NCBI GenBank assembly: GCA_022695795.1
Contig: MU404061.1
Span: 496,001-560,000 of the forward strand
DNA length: 64,000 bases
Source: Biscogniauxia marginata
Taxonomy: Eukaryota > Ascomycota > Sordariomycetes > Xylariales > Xylariaceae
Direction: 5' to 3'
The translations under genes and the position numbers were made by a program. Shown here one piece after another: positions 49,109 through 59,374 of the stretch (its first letter is position 1; each line of letters opens with the position of its first letter). The notes under the pieces were generated by a model. The model ran no database searches and was not told the origin of the DNA. It was given only the letters and a program-made list of their open reading frames with translations.

Positions 49109-51020
49109 TTAGAGAGTATTCGGTTGATGCAGAGCGAACTGATCAGTAAGCATTGGACTCAGATTCAAAAGGGGGCTGTGGTGTTCCTTACAAATAGCCT
49201 CGACCTCAAAGTTGAGCTCATACCACATGTGTCCGTCATGGCCTAGTCTTTGGTCTAGCTCTTCTACTGGTATCCGACTTAGGTCAGCTTTCAAATTGCA
49301 CAAGACCTGAACATTGTCGGTCAACTCCAAAGGAGCATCTGGAGACTTCTCGTCAGCGTAAACGACCAGAGAAGTGGATTCAAATGGTCCGGCTCGAACA
49401 GGTCGTGGTATGGAATAATATTGAGTAAATGGCGTGTCTTCTGATACACGCTCCCCCTGAAGATGTCAGTATCCTGTCTTATATAGAGATGCAAGAATGG
49501 GCCTACTCGTTTGATTTGCCATTGCATCGCTGGTACTCTCCAAAGGCCATCCAACGCATCCCAGGATCTCTGGCTTCGTAAGGATTCATGTTTCTTCTCG
49601 TCGAATGGAAAACAAAACCGGTATCCGTAATGCTTCCGTGCGCATCTTACTTTGATCATAGGCACGTCGTAGTTCTGGGGTAGAATTTGAGAGACTCCTC
49701 TCATGACAGCCCCTTTAACCACGGCTAGCCATGCGTTGGGAGGCTGCAGGATTTCTATCTCCTTCCCAGCTGTGCCGTCCTCCTCAATTGCTATTTGCAA
49801 TCTCTCTCGGAGGTACGTCGAAGTTCCGTAACCCCCTACAAGCAGAATCGCTCGGACAGGGACGTTGCTTAGCGCGATTTGGCCTTTGACCAAGTGGATG
49901 ATTTTCAAGATATCAGGCTCGAAGAACATGTGTACATCAGCCGCTCGGAGTGAGAATCGACCGTTGCGGGTGACCCCAAGGCTTTGGTTGAGCTCTAGTC
50001 CCGGTACAGGGATAGAGAAGGTTTCATTTTGAGTAATTGAACTCAAATTAAAGCGCCGTTTGATCTTGGTATTTATTAGTTCTCTCTCCGCCTAATTGTA
50101 AATGAAAAGGATGAATGGAAACTCACGTTGCTATCGAACCTTTCCATGGCATCACGGAGAACCTCCTCGTCCCAGTCATCCTCCTGCGCAAGTCTAGCCG
50201 TCAAAAATTGGCGAAACCTCTCATTGACTTGATTTGAGCCACAGAATCCACCAGTGCCCTCGGTGGCCTCGTCGACTTGAAGAGTAGGGAATAGAGAAGT
50301 GATCGTGTATGTGATCAGGTCAACGGTTCCACCTCCAGCATCCACAACAACAAAGGAGTCACCAACCTTCAGGTTGTGACGGTCGAGTTCTCTAAGAGCA
50401 GCAATAGCAGCCGCCTCGGGCTCTGAGACCAGGCTGACCGTGTAATCTTTGGGTGGATTTTTAATGCGCTGAAATGCCTGGACAGTTCGCTGTTTGGCAC
50501 GGTCGCCCCAGATGGCGGGAACAGTCAACACAAACTGAAGCGGACTGCCGTCAATTATGGAGGTCCCGACTTGCAACCGCATTCTACCCATAAAATGTTC
50601 AACCAACCCCGTGAGATAATCGGTGACCTTTTGGTCGATATTCTCGACATCTAGATTCTTTCTAAAAGCCTCTGGAGCCTCTGCAAGTCCGTCTGGCTCC
50701 AATGCTCTGCCATAATATGTTAGAGAAAACAAGTAAATATAAATGAATGCGACTAACAATTTGAATCCGGAAATAATTAAACTGGGGTCGGCATCAGGGG
50801 CTATCTGAGAACCCCACTCGAATTCTGTCTTGGTCAAGTACCGAAGCGTCGTAGGAACCTTGGGTGAAGAGAATCCTCTGGGCCATGCATCAATATGAAC
50901 ATTGCGATCAGGCCTGTCGGTCTCAGCCCAGGCGATACCAGAATATGTAGTGCCGAAATCAATGCCAATAACTAGTCTCCGATCACTAGGAAGATCGTGT
51001 TCCGGGGCTGGTGCAGCCAT
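49109..51020 (-). CDS. HSPA12-type Hsp70-like ATPase (4 exons)
   Basis: Leftward exons 51020-50758, 50706-50127, 50064-49507 and 49456-49109 give 582 residues. The actin/Hsp70 nucleotide-binding fold is complete: phosphate-1 IGIDFGTTYSGIAWAE (from about 18), LTVPAIW, SEPEAAAI, phosphate-2 VVVDAGGGTVDL and the adenosine motif LVGGYGTSTYLRERL. The family-typical EEFL/EEVD-ended substrate-binding domain of canonical Hsp70 is absent. The C-terminus instead has the short fungal HSPA12-like ending. Intron 1 is 51 nt, a multiple of three and stop-free. For intron 2 I chose a 62-nt form (acceptor ACCAAG after an ACTAAT branch) because it restores FDSNIKRRFN; a 35-nt alternative adds nine residues. 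Such proteins are multicopy in filamentous fungi and of unknown client range. The start faces the coiled-coil gene across about 700 bp. Confidence 0.92.
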
Positions 51021-51720
51021 GACAGGAAATAATTGAAGGGCTGGTGAGATGATAGAACGGGGATATGAGAGTGAACACTATCACTGTACTTGAATCAGTA
51101 TTATTCACTCCCCTGATGCTGTGTTGGTTGGATACCTAATGCAGACGGGTGAGCTGTGCCAATTAAGTATATATAGAGCCTTTGGTAGATACCGAAGCAG
51201 TTCCACAGATATAGGCATCTGAGTTAAATGTCTTGCTAACGAAAACCGGGTGTTAGTCGTAGACTCCATAGGTTTCAGTGAAGTCGCTCCGTAGAATAAT
51301 TAAGCTGTTTAATCTCTGCTTTTGTGTCAAGCTGAGTGCGATATGTTTAAGAACGTGGTGCCAACTTTTCTCCCGCGCATGTCTTGCTCTTTCATGCACA
51401 ATTATAGACACAGACGATTGCCTTCAAGATTTGCGACATGGCTCCAAAAACATAATGCGACAGTGTATTTCAGAATTCTGCATGTTGAAACTAAAAATCG
51501 GTGTATACCAATCTAGCAGATTGAGTACATATCGAAATGAAGTCAGAAACGAATAGAAGAGTTTAGGATTCAATAGCGAAGCACGGCGAGAATAATAGAA
51601 AATATTCAACTTGAATAAATGGCGGCTTGACCTTTGATGGGCAATATAGGTTGACCAAGCTCATGACATCGAGAAAGAAATTGAATAGTTCAAGTCGATT
51701 ACCGGTAAATTGTTATCAGT
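51021..51720. promoter_or_regulatory. Shared bidirectional promoter region
   Basis: The Hsp70-like gene reads left and the coiled-coil gene reads right from this 700-bp interval. I looked for heat-shock elements (alternating GAA/TTC with two-base spacing) and found none convincing. The right part may include an unrecognised 5' exon of the coiled-coil gene. Confidence 0.45.
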
Positions 51721-53240
51721 ATGGCGGTAATGTGTGCACCCCTCAGGAGAATCTTTTGCAGGATTGGTTGGTGGATGAAAGGCGAGAAGAGCTCGGAGGC
51801 AGACCTACTCAACCGGCTGAACAACCTGGAAACCAAGTTGAGGGAACAGAAAGAGATAAACCAAACTTTGGAAAACGACTTTACTCATCTGAATGACCAG
51901 ACCGAGCTATGGATCCAGCATAATGAAGCCTTCGCCAGGAAACCAATGGAGCAACACCAAACCGAACCTGTGAGAAAGAATCTCGCCAATGGGAGTCAGC
52001 AACGCAATCTCCACAACAGGGGAATCGTGGAACTCAATGAGCTGGATCAAACGAATCGAGACTTAAGGAAGATAATCTCAGACTTGTATTCCAAAAACAA
52101 GGACCTCCAAGCTACGATCGAAACGTCCAAGTCGCATATATTCAGTCTTCAATCATATAGAGCAGAGATAACCCTTGACGAGGCTGGCCAAGTAAGAGAT
52201 TACATCTATTGGTAGATTAACACTAAAATTGTTTGGGTAGGTCTACAAGGAACTCATTCGGGGGGTGAGTCAGTGGGTTGATGATTGGATAGATCCAATC
52301 CTTGAAAACACCACGCAACAAGAATACCTGCGGCAGCTGGCTATACAGTACCCTGTAATAACGAGCCACTTCAAGACATTTATGGAACAGCATAAGGACA
52401 TCAAAAGAAATATTGGTGTCTCTGATATTGACCATGATATCCTCATTGCAAGCATCATACGCTTCCTTCTTGAAAAGGTATTCTCAACTACTCTATGTGG
52501 TGTTTTAAAGTCCAAAGTCAAGGCCGTACGAGTTTTAGAAAAGTCGATGCAAGACAACATTAAACCAAAGATAGGTCAGTACAACGGTGAAACCCCTTTT
52601 TCTTTTTCATGTTTTCTTTTATTGAAACTAACCGTACCTAGATCTTTTCGCTATCCGAACCTGGCGCGTCCATTCATTTAATGCATTGATTGCACACCCG
52701 CAGTACATACGCGCCCGCCAACTTGCTGTTACTGAACTGTCGGATGAACTATGCAAACTCCTATTGTTCGTTTCAGGCCGACAGACAGAAACTTTTACCA
52801 GATCCATAAAAGCCAAGATCGTGGAGCCTGCTCTCCGCCTCCACGAGAGATTTCTAACAGCAACCAGCCAGTTTTACCTGCCGTTGGGCGACCAGGGTTT
52901 TCGCACTGGACAAAAATTTGACGGCGAACTATCTGACGGAGAACTCAGCTCTTACTTACGCAGCGTGGAATGTGTGGACATTGCTAAGTGTAATCGCAAG
53001 TTCACGGTGGAAAAATTGAGACCAATCCCCAGTTCCCAGGAAATCAGGGAGAATCTTTGGATGGTGTGCTCTGTGCACCCTGCCTTGATGGTGAAGGAAG
53101 TTGGCAAGCGGGACGAATTCCAAAAACCAAAGACTCTGTACAAGGAGAAGATTCTTGTTGCATGGATGCCCGGTGATGTGGGAGAAAAGCTATCTCGAAG
53201 ACCCAAGAGCTGGCTCCACAACATTCTCATGAGCTCGTAG
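51721..53240 (+). CDS. Coiled-coil protein paired with Hsp70-like gene, unknown function (3 exons)
   Basis: Exons 51721-52191, 52241-52574 and 52642-53240 give 467 residues if the first ATG is used. The ATG at 51775 (449 residues, MKGEKSSEADLLNRLNNLETKLREQ) fits better with where the conserved-looking sequence begins, so the start is unsure. Residues about 25-150 are Glu/Lys/Gln/Asn-rich with leucine heptads, a long coiled coil. After the first intron (Q|VYKELIRGVSQWVDDWIDPIL) the protein becomes a helical globular region with Trp-rich segments, ending in RRPKSWLHNILMSS. No catalytic motif, signal peptide or membrane segment is visible. From memory, similar coiled-coil proteins with a Trp-containing C-terminal domain occur beside Hsp70-like genes in other filamentous fungi; I cannot verify this here. 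A scaffold or dedicated partner/client of the neighbouring ATPase is a reasonable guess. Confidence 0.8.
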
Positions 53241-53991
53241 GCTGTGAGACACCAAAGTTCTTCATCAATATGTATTGCCTTGTAACATAGACGCTTCTAA
53301 CTCGTGGCTTAATAACTCGTGGCGAATGAATATGCAAACTACTCTATCGCTGATAAATGCGCTCAGGCTTTCGAATATTCGGCTTCACAGACGAGACATT
53401 GCTTCACGGTGCCCATAATTCACTTTTCTACAAGACAGTTTTTATGCAGTCAGCTACGTTGAGATTTTTCTTGTGGTTGAATAATGTCGCGATCAATCCA
53501 GAACAGGGAAGGTAGGTAAGTCCCTTCAAATTTGTAGTAGTTTGCTTCTTTGTTGATACGCGTCTCTTGGAACATACGACGCTATATGCGAGAGGTCACG
53601 AACCTTCAGGATATTGATGTGAGAATTCAAGGCCTAGCTAGATGAGTAATAATTCCTCCCGTATCCCGAAGGCTGAGAAAATGAAAGTCAATGAAAGACT
53701 CTGGTCATGGAAACAATCACATTTGTCCTCGACCTTGAACTTGGGGGTATGTCTCGTCATTGACAGAGACTTCCATTGACTGCGTCACTGCCTCGGGCCA
53801 CGAACATAGCTGCTCAGGCGGTTATCATAAAACACATATAAATTAAACCATTGTCCTTCGAAGCAATGCCGAGGGCCATATCGAGACTCTGAATCAGATC
53901 AACTTGAATAATTGCATTGTGCTTACCCTTTTATTCCTTAGTCTTTTATTTTGTTTCGATCATTTACGATATTGTAGAGCATTTAGGCGAA
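53241..53991. other. Spacer upstream of the RBR gene
   Basis: No coding signal. An in-frame open stretch reaches back from the RBR start to 53917 but encodes a hydrophobic peptide that does not resemble the family, so it is treated as leader sequence. Confidence 0.5.
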
Positions 53992-55178
53992 ATGTCGGGA
54001 ACAGAAATCACAGAGTGCACTGCTTGCTTCGAAAACAAGCATCTGAGTGAATTTCAACAAACCACGATAACAAGTCGATGTACACACCCATCAACATTAT
54101 GTATCGACTGTGTCAACTCATCTATCATATCTCAAACTCAGAATGGATTCTTGAGCCAACTGGCATGCCCCGAGTGCCCCGAACGTCTAAATTTCGAAGA
54201 GGTCCAAAGATTTACAAATAGCGAGATCTTCACTAAGTACGTAAGCTATGTTGTTTTATTTCTCTACCTCTCCTTTTCTCCTTCCTTTTCTTCTTGCTTT
54301 GAGAGCATGATTTAGAGATAGTCACAAGGCTCATGCTAACCTGGGAAAACGCAGATACCACGCCTTAACAGTCGAGCAACTGATTTCCAAAGTACATAAC
54401 TTCGCATGGTGTCCCCTCGGCTGTGGCACTGGGCAGGTTCATGACATCGGATCTAAGCAGCCGCTTGTTCTCTGCCTCACATGCAAGCGGCAATTCTGCT
54501 TTCGTCATCGAGTCACTTGGCATCACGACCATACGTGCGACGAATATGACGCTTTCCTGGCTGATCCTCAAGATTTCCGCAGCAAGGCGCAGATCGCAGC
54601 AGCCCTTTCGGAGTCCAGAGCTCTAGAGGAGCAGAAGTTACTGCAAGGGATACAAGACGCCGATGCAAATTTTGCCCAGAGCCTCCTAAATGAGGGGGAG
54701 GCTGCTAAAGCACGCGTTCGAGCCAAACTTGAACGCATTGAACAGGAAAGACGAGCTCGCGAGCAGGCTGCACGCGAGGAAGAGCAAAGACGTCGTGAGC
54801 AAGAGGCCCTACAGGAGGCTGCCCGTCTTCGGGAAGAAGAAAATGCGACAAGTCAGGTCTTCCAGAGCTTAACGAAACCTTGCCCCAGCTGTCGTCGCCC
54901 AATCCAGAAAAATGGTGGTTGGTAAGTTCAAACTTTGCTATTATGTTCTTGGTTTAATAAATCCTTACTGACAGCGCTACAATAGTGACCACATTCATTG
55001 TGAGTTTCCTCGATAACTACACATCATCCGTGCCCTTGGTTCCTTACTAGCCTCTTACCAAGCCTTTCCCCCTTACTACCTTTTAAAATCTAATAAGGTC
55101 CTACTAACTAAGTCCGTTATAGGCCTCCCGCCTGTAGGCTGCGGTTATCATTTTTACTGGAGCGGAGCTGGGTGGTGA
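53992..55178 (+). CDS. RBR (RING-IBR-RING2) ubiquitin-ligase-like protein with a 14-nt microexon (4 exons)
   Basis: Exons 53992-54236, 54355-54921, 54986-54999 and 55123-55178 give 293 residues. RING1 ligands are C9, C12, C30, H32, C37, C40, C59 and C62. The IBR follows (WCPLGCG...CLTCKRQFCFRHR...HDHTC). Next comes a long Arg/Glu/Ala helix (about 165-250, KLERIEQERRAREQ) and RING2 (C258, C261, then GGCDHIHC at 269-276, C282, H285). In RBR enzymes the Cys of GGCxH accepts ubiquitin from E2; here that is C271. Its codon is split by one intron and the codon of C276 by the next, so the 14-nt exon codes just the bridge between them. RING2 ends at CGYHFYW without the usual last Cys pair, which could weaken zinc binding. 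Fungi carry many such small RBR genes of unknown target. All junctions have good donors and branch sites. Confidence 0.88.
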
Positions 55179-55781
55179 TTTCACAGCTCCTATACTAGGA
55201 CATGGATTGGACTATCCTATTCTACAAAGGACTGAAATCAAGAAAGAGGACTCTCGATTTAGTGCACTATTTGAGTCTTCATAGGTGATATTATTTCAAT
55301 GGGAGGGATAAGAAGACCACTATGATGTATTACGAATTTAGATAAGAACAATGAATTTGCAGAAGTGAACTAGCTAGTACGGACACTATAAGGTTGATCA
55401 CCACCAGGCAGGCTTATAATTATCGAGTGTAATCAACTTACCATTAATTGCATAGGCTACCTCCGTACCTGTTTGAAACAATTTTGGTAGCTTATAATAG
55501 GGTTATCCCGCTTCACAGCAACTATATATAGGCGTTTATCACTTTCAATACACGCACTCATTTACCCCTTTTCACTAATTTTTGACCTATAATACATAAA
55601 AAGGCATTCATTCATAGTGAACAGCGCGTGCCGGCTGCTATCTGGATGGTGATAGACCGGTGGCCTAACGCGCACCGCTAGAAGGCAGTGTCAAAGATGC
55701 AGTTGAATACGCCAGAACGGGCCATTATAGGGGTTGATTATAGGATTCAACAATACGGCAATATTAATATATAAGTTAATA
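55179..55781. other. Spacer between RBR gene and MITE
   Basis: AT-rich, no coding signal. Includes the RBR 3' UTR. Confidence 0.55.
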
Positions 55782-56200
55782 TAACGTGTCTCATAAGCGA
55801 GTGGGCCACTTGATTTCCCATACAAAATCGACTTTTTCAAAAATTCATAACTTTACGCGTAAAAATCGTAAAAGTCTCGGACCTTTTTTATTAGTTATAT
55901 ATTTATAAATTGTAACTAAAAGTAAAATTGAAAAAATGAATTTCGAAAGACGTAAAAAGAAAACGCGTAAAAACTAAAATTAAAACAAAACGCACGGACC
56001 TTTTTACTTATGTCTTTGTGTATTTCATTTTTATTTATTTTACTTTTAGTTAAACCTTATAATTATATAACTAATAAAAAAGGTCCGAGACTTTTACGAT
56101 TTTTACGCGTAAAGTTATGAATTTTTGAAAAAGTCGATTTTGTATGGGAAATCAAGTGGCCCACTCGCTTGTGTGGCCCACTCGCTTATGAGACACGTTA
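55782..56200. mobile_element. TA-flanked foldback MITE (about 415 bp)
   Basis: Two nearly perfect inverted arms of roughly 120-150 bp face each other: one starts TA-ACGTGTCTCATAAGCGAGT at the left edge and its reverse complement ends at 56200. The short AT-rich centre is itself partly inverted (AACTAAAAGTAAAA and TTTTACTTTTAGTT). The outermost TA on each side fits a TA target duplication of Tc1/mariner-pogo transposases, many fungal members of which have termini beginning ACGT. No transposase frame is present, so it would need one in trans. The right arm carries a 17-bp local duplication (the GTGGCCCACTCGCTT segment appears twice). The arms are otherwise almost undiverged, implying a recent insertion or palindrome-maintained identity. 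Confidence 0.88.
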
Positions 56201-56564
56201 GTTAAATAATATAAATATTATTATAAGGTTCAAAAAGTGTCCGGAGTTCCTCAGCGTGAGCGTAAAACGTTCAGACAAAACGTTCCTCCTATTCTCTAAC
56301 CGTAGGCACGAGGAGATCTCTGCTTTGATTAATGCTTGGGGTTTGGGATTACGGTCTGGATGAAAGGCAGTCACAGATGCAATCATTGAAGCGACCTGAT
56401 GCCCCTGTAATATTTTTCTTCCTAAAAGGATTGTTCTCCACTCATATTCTACGGAGGGTACAGAACAACAGGGATTTCCAACTCTGAAGCTTATAACGAG
56501 CTACGTTGCCAACCAATTCAAGCTGGTGACACCCTCCCGTAATGTTGACGCATCGCGTGATGAC

Positions 56565-56883
56565 TTAGGACTTTACAACCACAAGTTAGCATCAAGTAAA
56601 ACGAGAGAACACTAGACAGAATACTCACCTCTGGAGCAAGTGAAAAGGTGACATTGTACTTCTCGGGGTCATACGAATCCCTAGGCTTCACCTCAAATAC
56701 CTCCGATTGAAGCATAACATCAAAGAGAACGGTGCCCTCAGAAACAACGTTGTACCCGGACCCAGCAGAGAACGTATGCGATTTCCCATATTCAATCTGT
56801 ATACCGCCTTTAAAGCCGTATGCGATGACAACAGCCTTGTTGGGGTTCTGATTCGTAAGGGTGAAGGAAGAAAAGCCAGTCAT
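56565..56883 (-). CDS. Small beta-rich protein of about 86 residues, unknown function (2 exons)
   Basis: Exon 1 (56883-56629) encodes 85 residues starting MTGFSSFTLTNQNPNKAVVI. The GTGAGT donor, a GCTAAC branch and an AAAG acceptor define a 58-nt intron, after which only Ser and a stop remain (56570-56565). If the intron is retained, 36 other residues are added instead. The sequence alternates hydrophobic and polar residues with Gly/Ser turns (IAYGFKGGIQIEYGKSHTFSAG, EGTVLFDVML, YNVTFSLAPE), suggesting a small beta-sandwich. No signal peptide, so cytosolic. I do not recognise the family; small lectin- or cytolysin-like folds would look similar, but nothing proves that. Confidence 0.65.
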
Positions 56884-57249
56884 TTTGAATCTGTGACAAA
56901 AGAATAGGTCAGTAAATTACCTATATAAGAAATCTTCAAAGACCTGGTACTAACAAGTGGGACACAGATTTGTAGATAGTCAGATAGATTATTGAAGAGG
57001 GTGTCCAGAAGTTGTGGTGCAAAGGCAAGAGGTAAGAATTCACCTGAGTAAGTGGCACCGATCTTATATACCCAGATAAGTGACACAGCCTCCTGGGAGA
57101 AAATATCAAAGTACGCAGACTAAGCTGATATATTAATTTATCTCTCCACATGCCGAGACCATGGAATTGCATCAAGCCACCCATTTTCTAGCAGTACATC
57201 CCGCTAGGTTACTTGCTTAATATGCACAGTCCAAGCCAACTACCGAGAC

Positions 57250-57606
57250 ATGCATATCGAATACATCATAATCGAGGACGAGATTGAAACGTTGCGAGAT
57301 ATCAGATCTCAACCGCTACTGATGTCGCAAGAAATTAGAAAGGTTACGGCGTTCGATGCAGCACAACGTCAACAAATCGAAAGCTGGTGTGAAGCCCAAC
57401 TTAACTCCTTGGGGCACTTAAGCCTTCAGGGGATAGCCAAGGAGGATTTCAGAAAAGGATGTTCTCTCTTTTTTCCCTATTTTTTATTAAAGGATTTTCA
57501 CCGCAACATGGCCTACGAAATATGTTGCCAAATCGTTGACTCACCGAGGAAAATTTTTTCAGCACGTAACGAGACTGAACTTGGACGATTATGCAAAATA
57601 AATTGA
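57250..57606 (+). CDS. Hypothetical 118-residue protein or fragment
   Basis: An ATG-started frame, Glu/Ile-rich at first (IIIEDEIETLRDIRS), then a helical region with two cysteines near ...MAYEICCQIVD. No domain is recognised and no splice-consistent extension found. AT-rich codon use and the lack of neighbours in the same frame make it possibly a remnant. Confidence 0.3.
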   Translation: MHIEYIIIEDEIETLRDIRSQPLLMSQEIRKVTAFDAAQRQQIESWCEAQLNSLGHLSLQGIAKEDFRKGCSLFFPYFLLKDFHRNMAYEICCQIVDSPRKIFSARNETELGRLCKIN

Positions 57607-59374
57607 GACAGACATATACTTTTCTTGTGGTGTCACATGAATCGGAATTCAAGTCTCTTAGCCCTGCACGCCTACATGTATTTGCTTATTCAATACTGCC
57701 TTTTCTTTCCAATTACAGCTTCGAAGGCGGCACTGGGCAAGCTGAGAATAGATGAAGTATTGGTCTACCTCCTCGTGCATAGACCCATGGATGCTTTTTC
57801 CTAATTGGCCTGGCATGTGACAGCCCCCTTGGAGGCTTGCAGAATGAACTCCGAGGGCGGGGACTATCGGTATAGAAAGTTGACTACTCACTCTTTCCGT
57901 CATCCACATATAAGGCTCTTATGGATGGCAAATACCGATACGAGCATGAGATCTAAACCGGATTGGCTTGGCACAGCTACATCCATGTGCGCGTAGTCGA
58001 CTCCCGCTCTGCGAAGGTTTCCTCATCATTGTCCTGCTTTGGTTCGTTAGGTAATATCTCGCGATCCTCACGCAAAGGCATTTACTTGCAGTGTGTTGTG
58101 TACCGCTGTTAAAAATCGGGGAGGGGGGGAGGAGGTTCGCGAATCAGGCGTGATATCACATCGCGAAGGCTTGCCGTGCTCAAGACCGTTTAACGTGAAG
58201 GAGGGCACTGTATAAACACTAGCAGCGGCTCGAATACTTGAGCTCGGGTCTCTTTAGATGGCCTAGAGAACCAGCTGGCAGTCGACTTTGTTTCTGTTTA
58301 TTTTGCATAGTCACCCGAGTCACTCCCTGTGCCCTGATGTCTGATTGGCGCCCCGCGATAGTGATAACCTTAGCGGTACTGGGGTAAGATGTACGATAAT
58401 ATGATATCAAAGTATTGACCACTGGCATGAGAAGGCTTGTTTTGAAATACGTGGCATCGACGCTGCCGTCTTTTCGGTTCAGACAAGCAATGAGAAGTAC
58501 TTTAAAGAACGGGATACCCCATCTGTCCGCCTGCATTCTATACAAATTTCCGTGGAGAATGTCAAGAACTCTCGCGATGGCTAATTGTAGTGGCTTGCAT
58601 TAGTCAAGGCTAGAAGCGGTAAGGGAATCACAGGTACAGACCTGTGTGAGGATAAAGGGAGTATTTTGTATGTAAGAAGACCGCTGGTCATGCACCACTA
58701 GTTTCAGCTCTTCGCATAATAATGTCGTTTACAACCCCCTACAAAGATCCGCATCGTGACCGCGAGTTTTTCGGGGATGTGGGCATGGCGGTGTAGTGAG
58801 GTATTTGATGGGTAAACCAACTGTAGTAAGGCCGTCGTCATAATGCTGATGTGTTAAGGCTGGCAAAGCGGTTTTCCGCTACCAAGGCGCCCCAATAGAC
58901 ATAGAAGATGCCTGACTGACCGACATTTTCGATATCTACTTGTCTTATCACCAAGGTCGTGAGATTCCGTCAAGGTTCTAGGATAGTCATGTCTTCAGCA
59001 TGTACGGCTTTCGTCGACAAGCAGTGTCTCAGTCAAAGATTGAATCTTAGCGAGTTATTTTTTTCGAACAGTTTCGAGCTTATGGCACACGGGTTCTCCA
59101 TCCAGAGACTTGAAGCTTGCCCCTTCATATCTATAGGTCGCACGGCTGTCGAGGCAGGTCAGCGATCACCTACACTCGTCATGGCCCAATTTCGCTCAAT
59201 ACAGATAGAATAAAAGAGTGGATGATATCAAAAAATGTATGATAATGGTCAGTCAGAATCGATGTTAGACTTGAACTATAGCGGTGACTGGTCACGTGCA
59301 CACTTCGAGAGCGTAGTCGTCCGGATTCGTCCCATCTAAGCGAAAGTACGGAGTGGGCTTCATATCTACTTCGG
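57607..59374. other. Interval with possible decayed coding pieces
   Basis: Nothing firmly supported. On the minus strand the frame from about 58590 to 58219 reads protein-like at its start (LQLAIARVLDILHGNLYRMQADRWG..., LLMPVVNTLISYY) but has no proper start, is closed by a stop just upstream, and ends in low-quality sequence. It could be one exon of a broken gene. The remainder shows no pattern, and the last few hundred bases adjoin the 3' end of the beta-propeller gene. Confidence 0.35.

Noticed and set aside
50091..50126. 35-nt intron in the Hsp70-like gene
   Set aside because: In frame, but shorter than usual fungal introns; the 62-nt form has a better branch site and restores family-like sequence.
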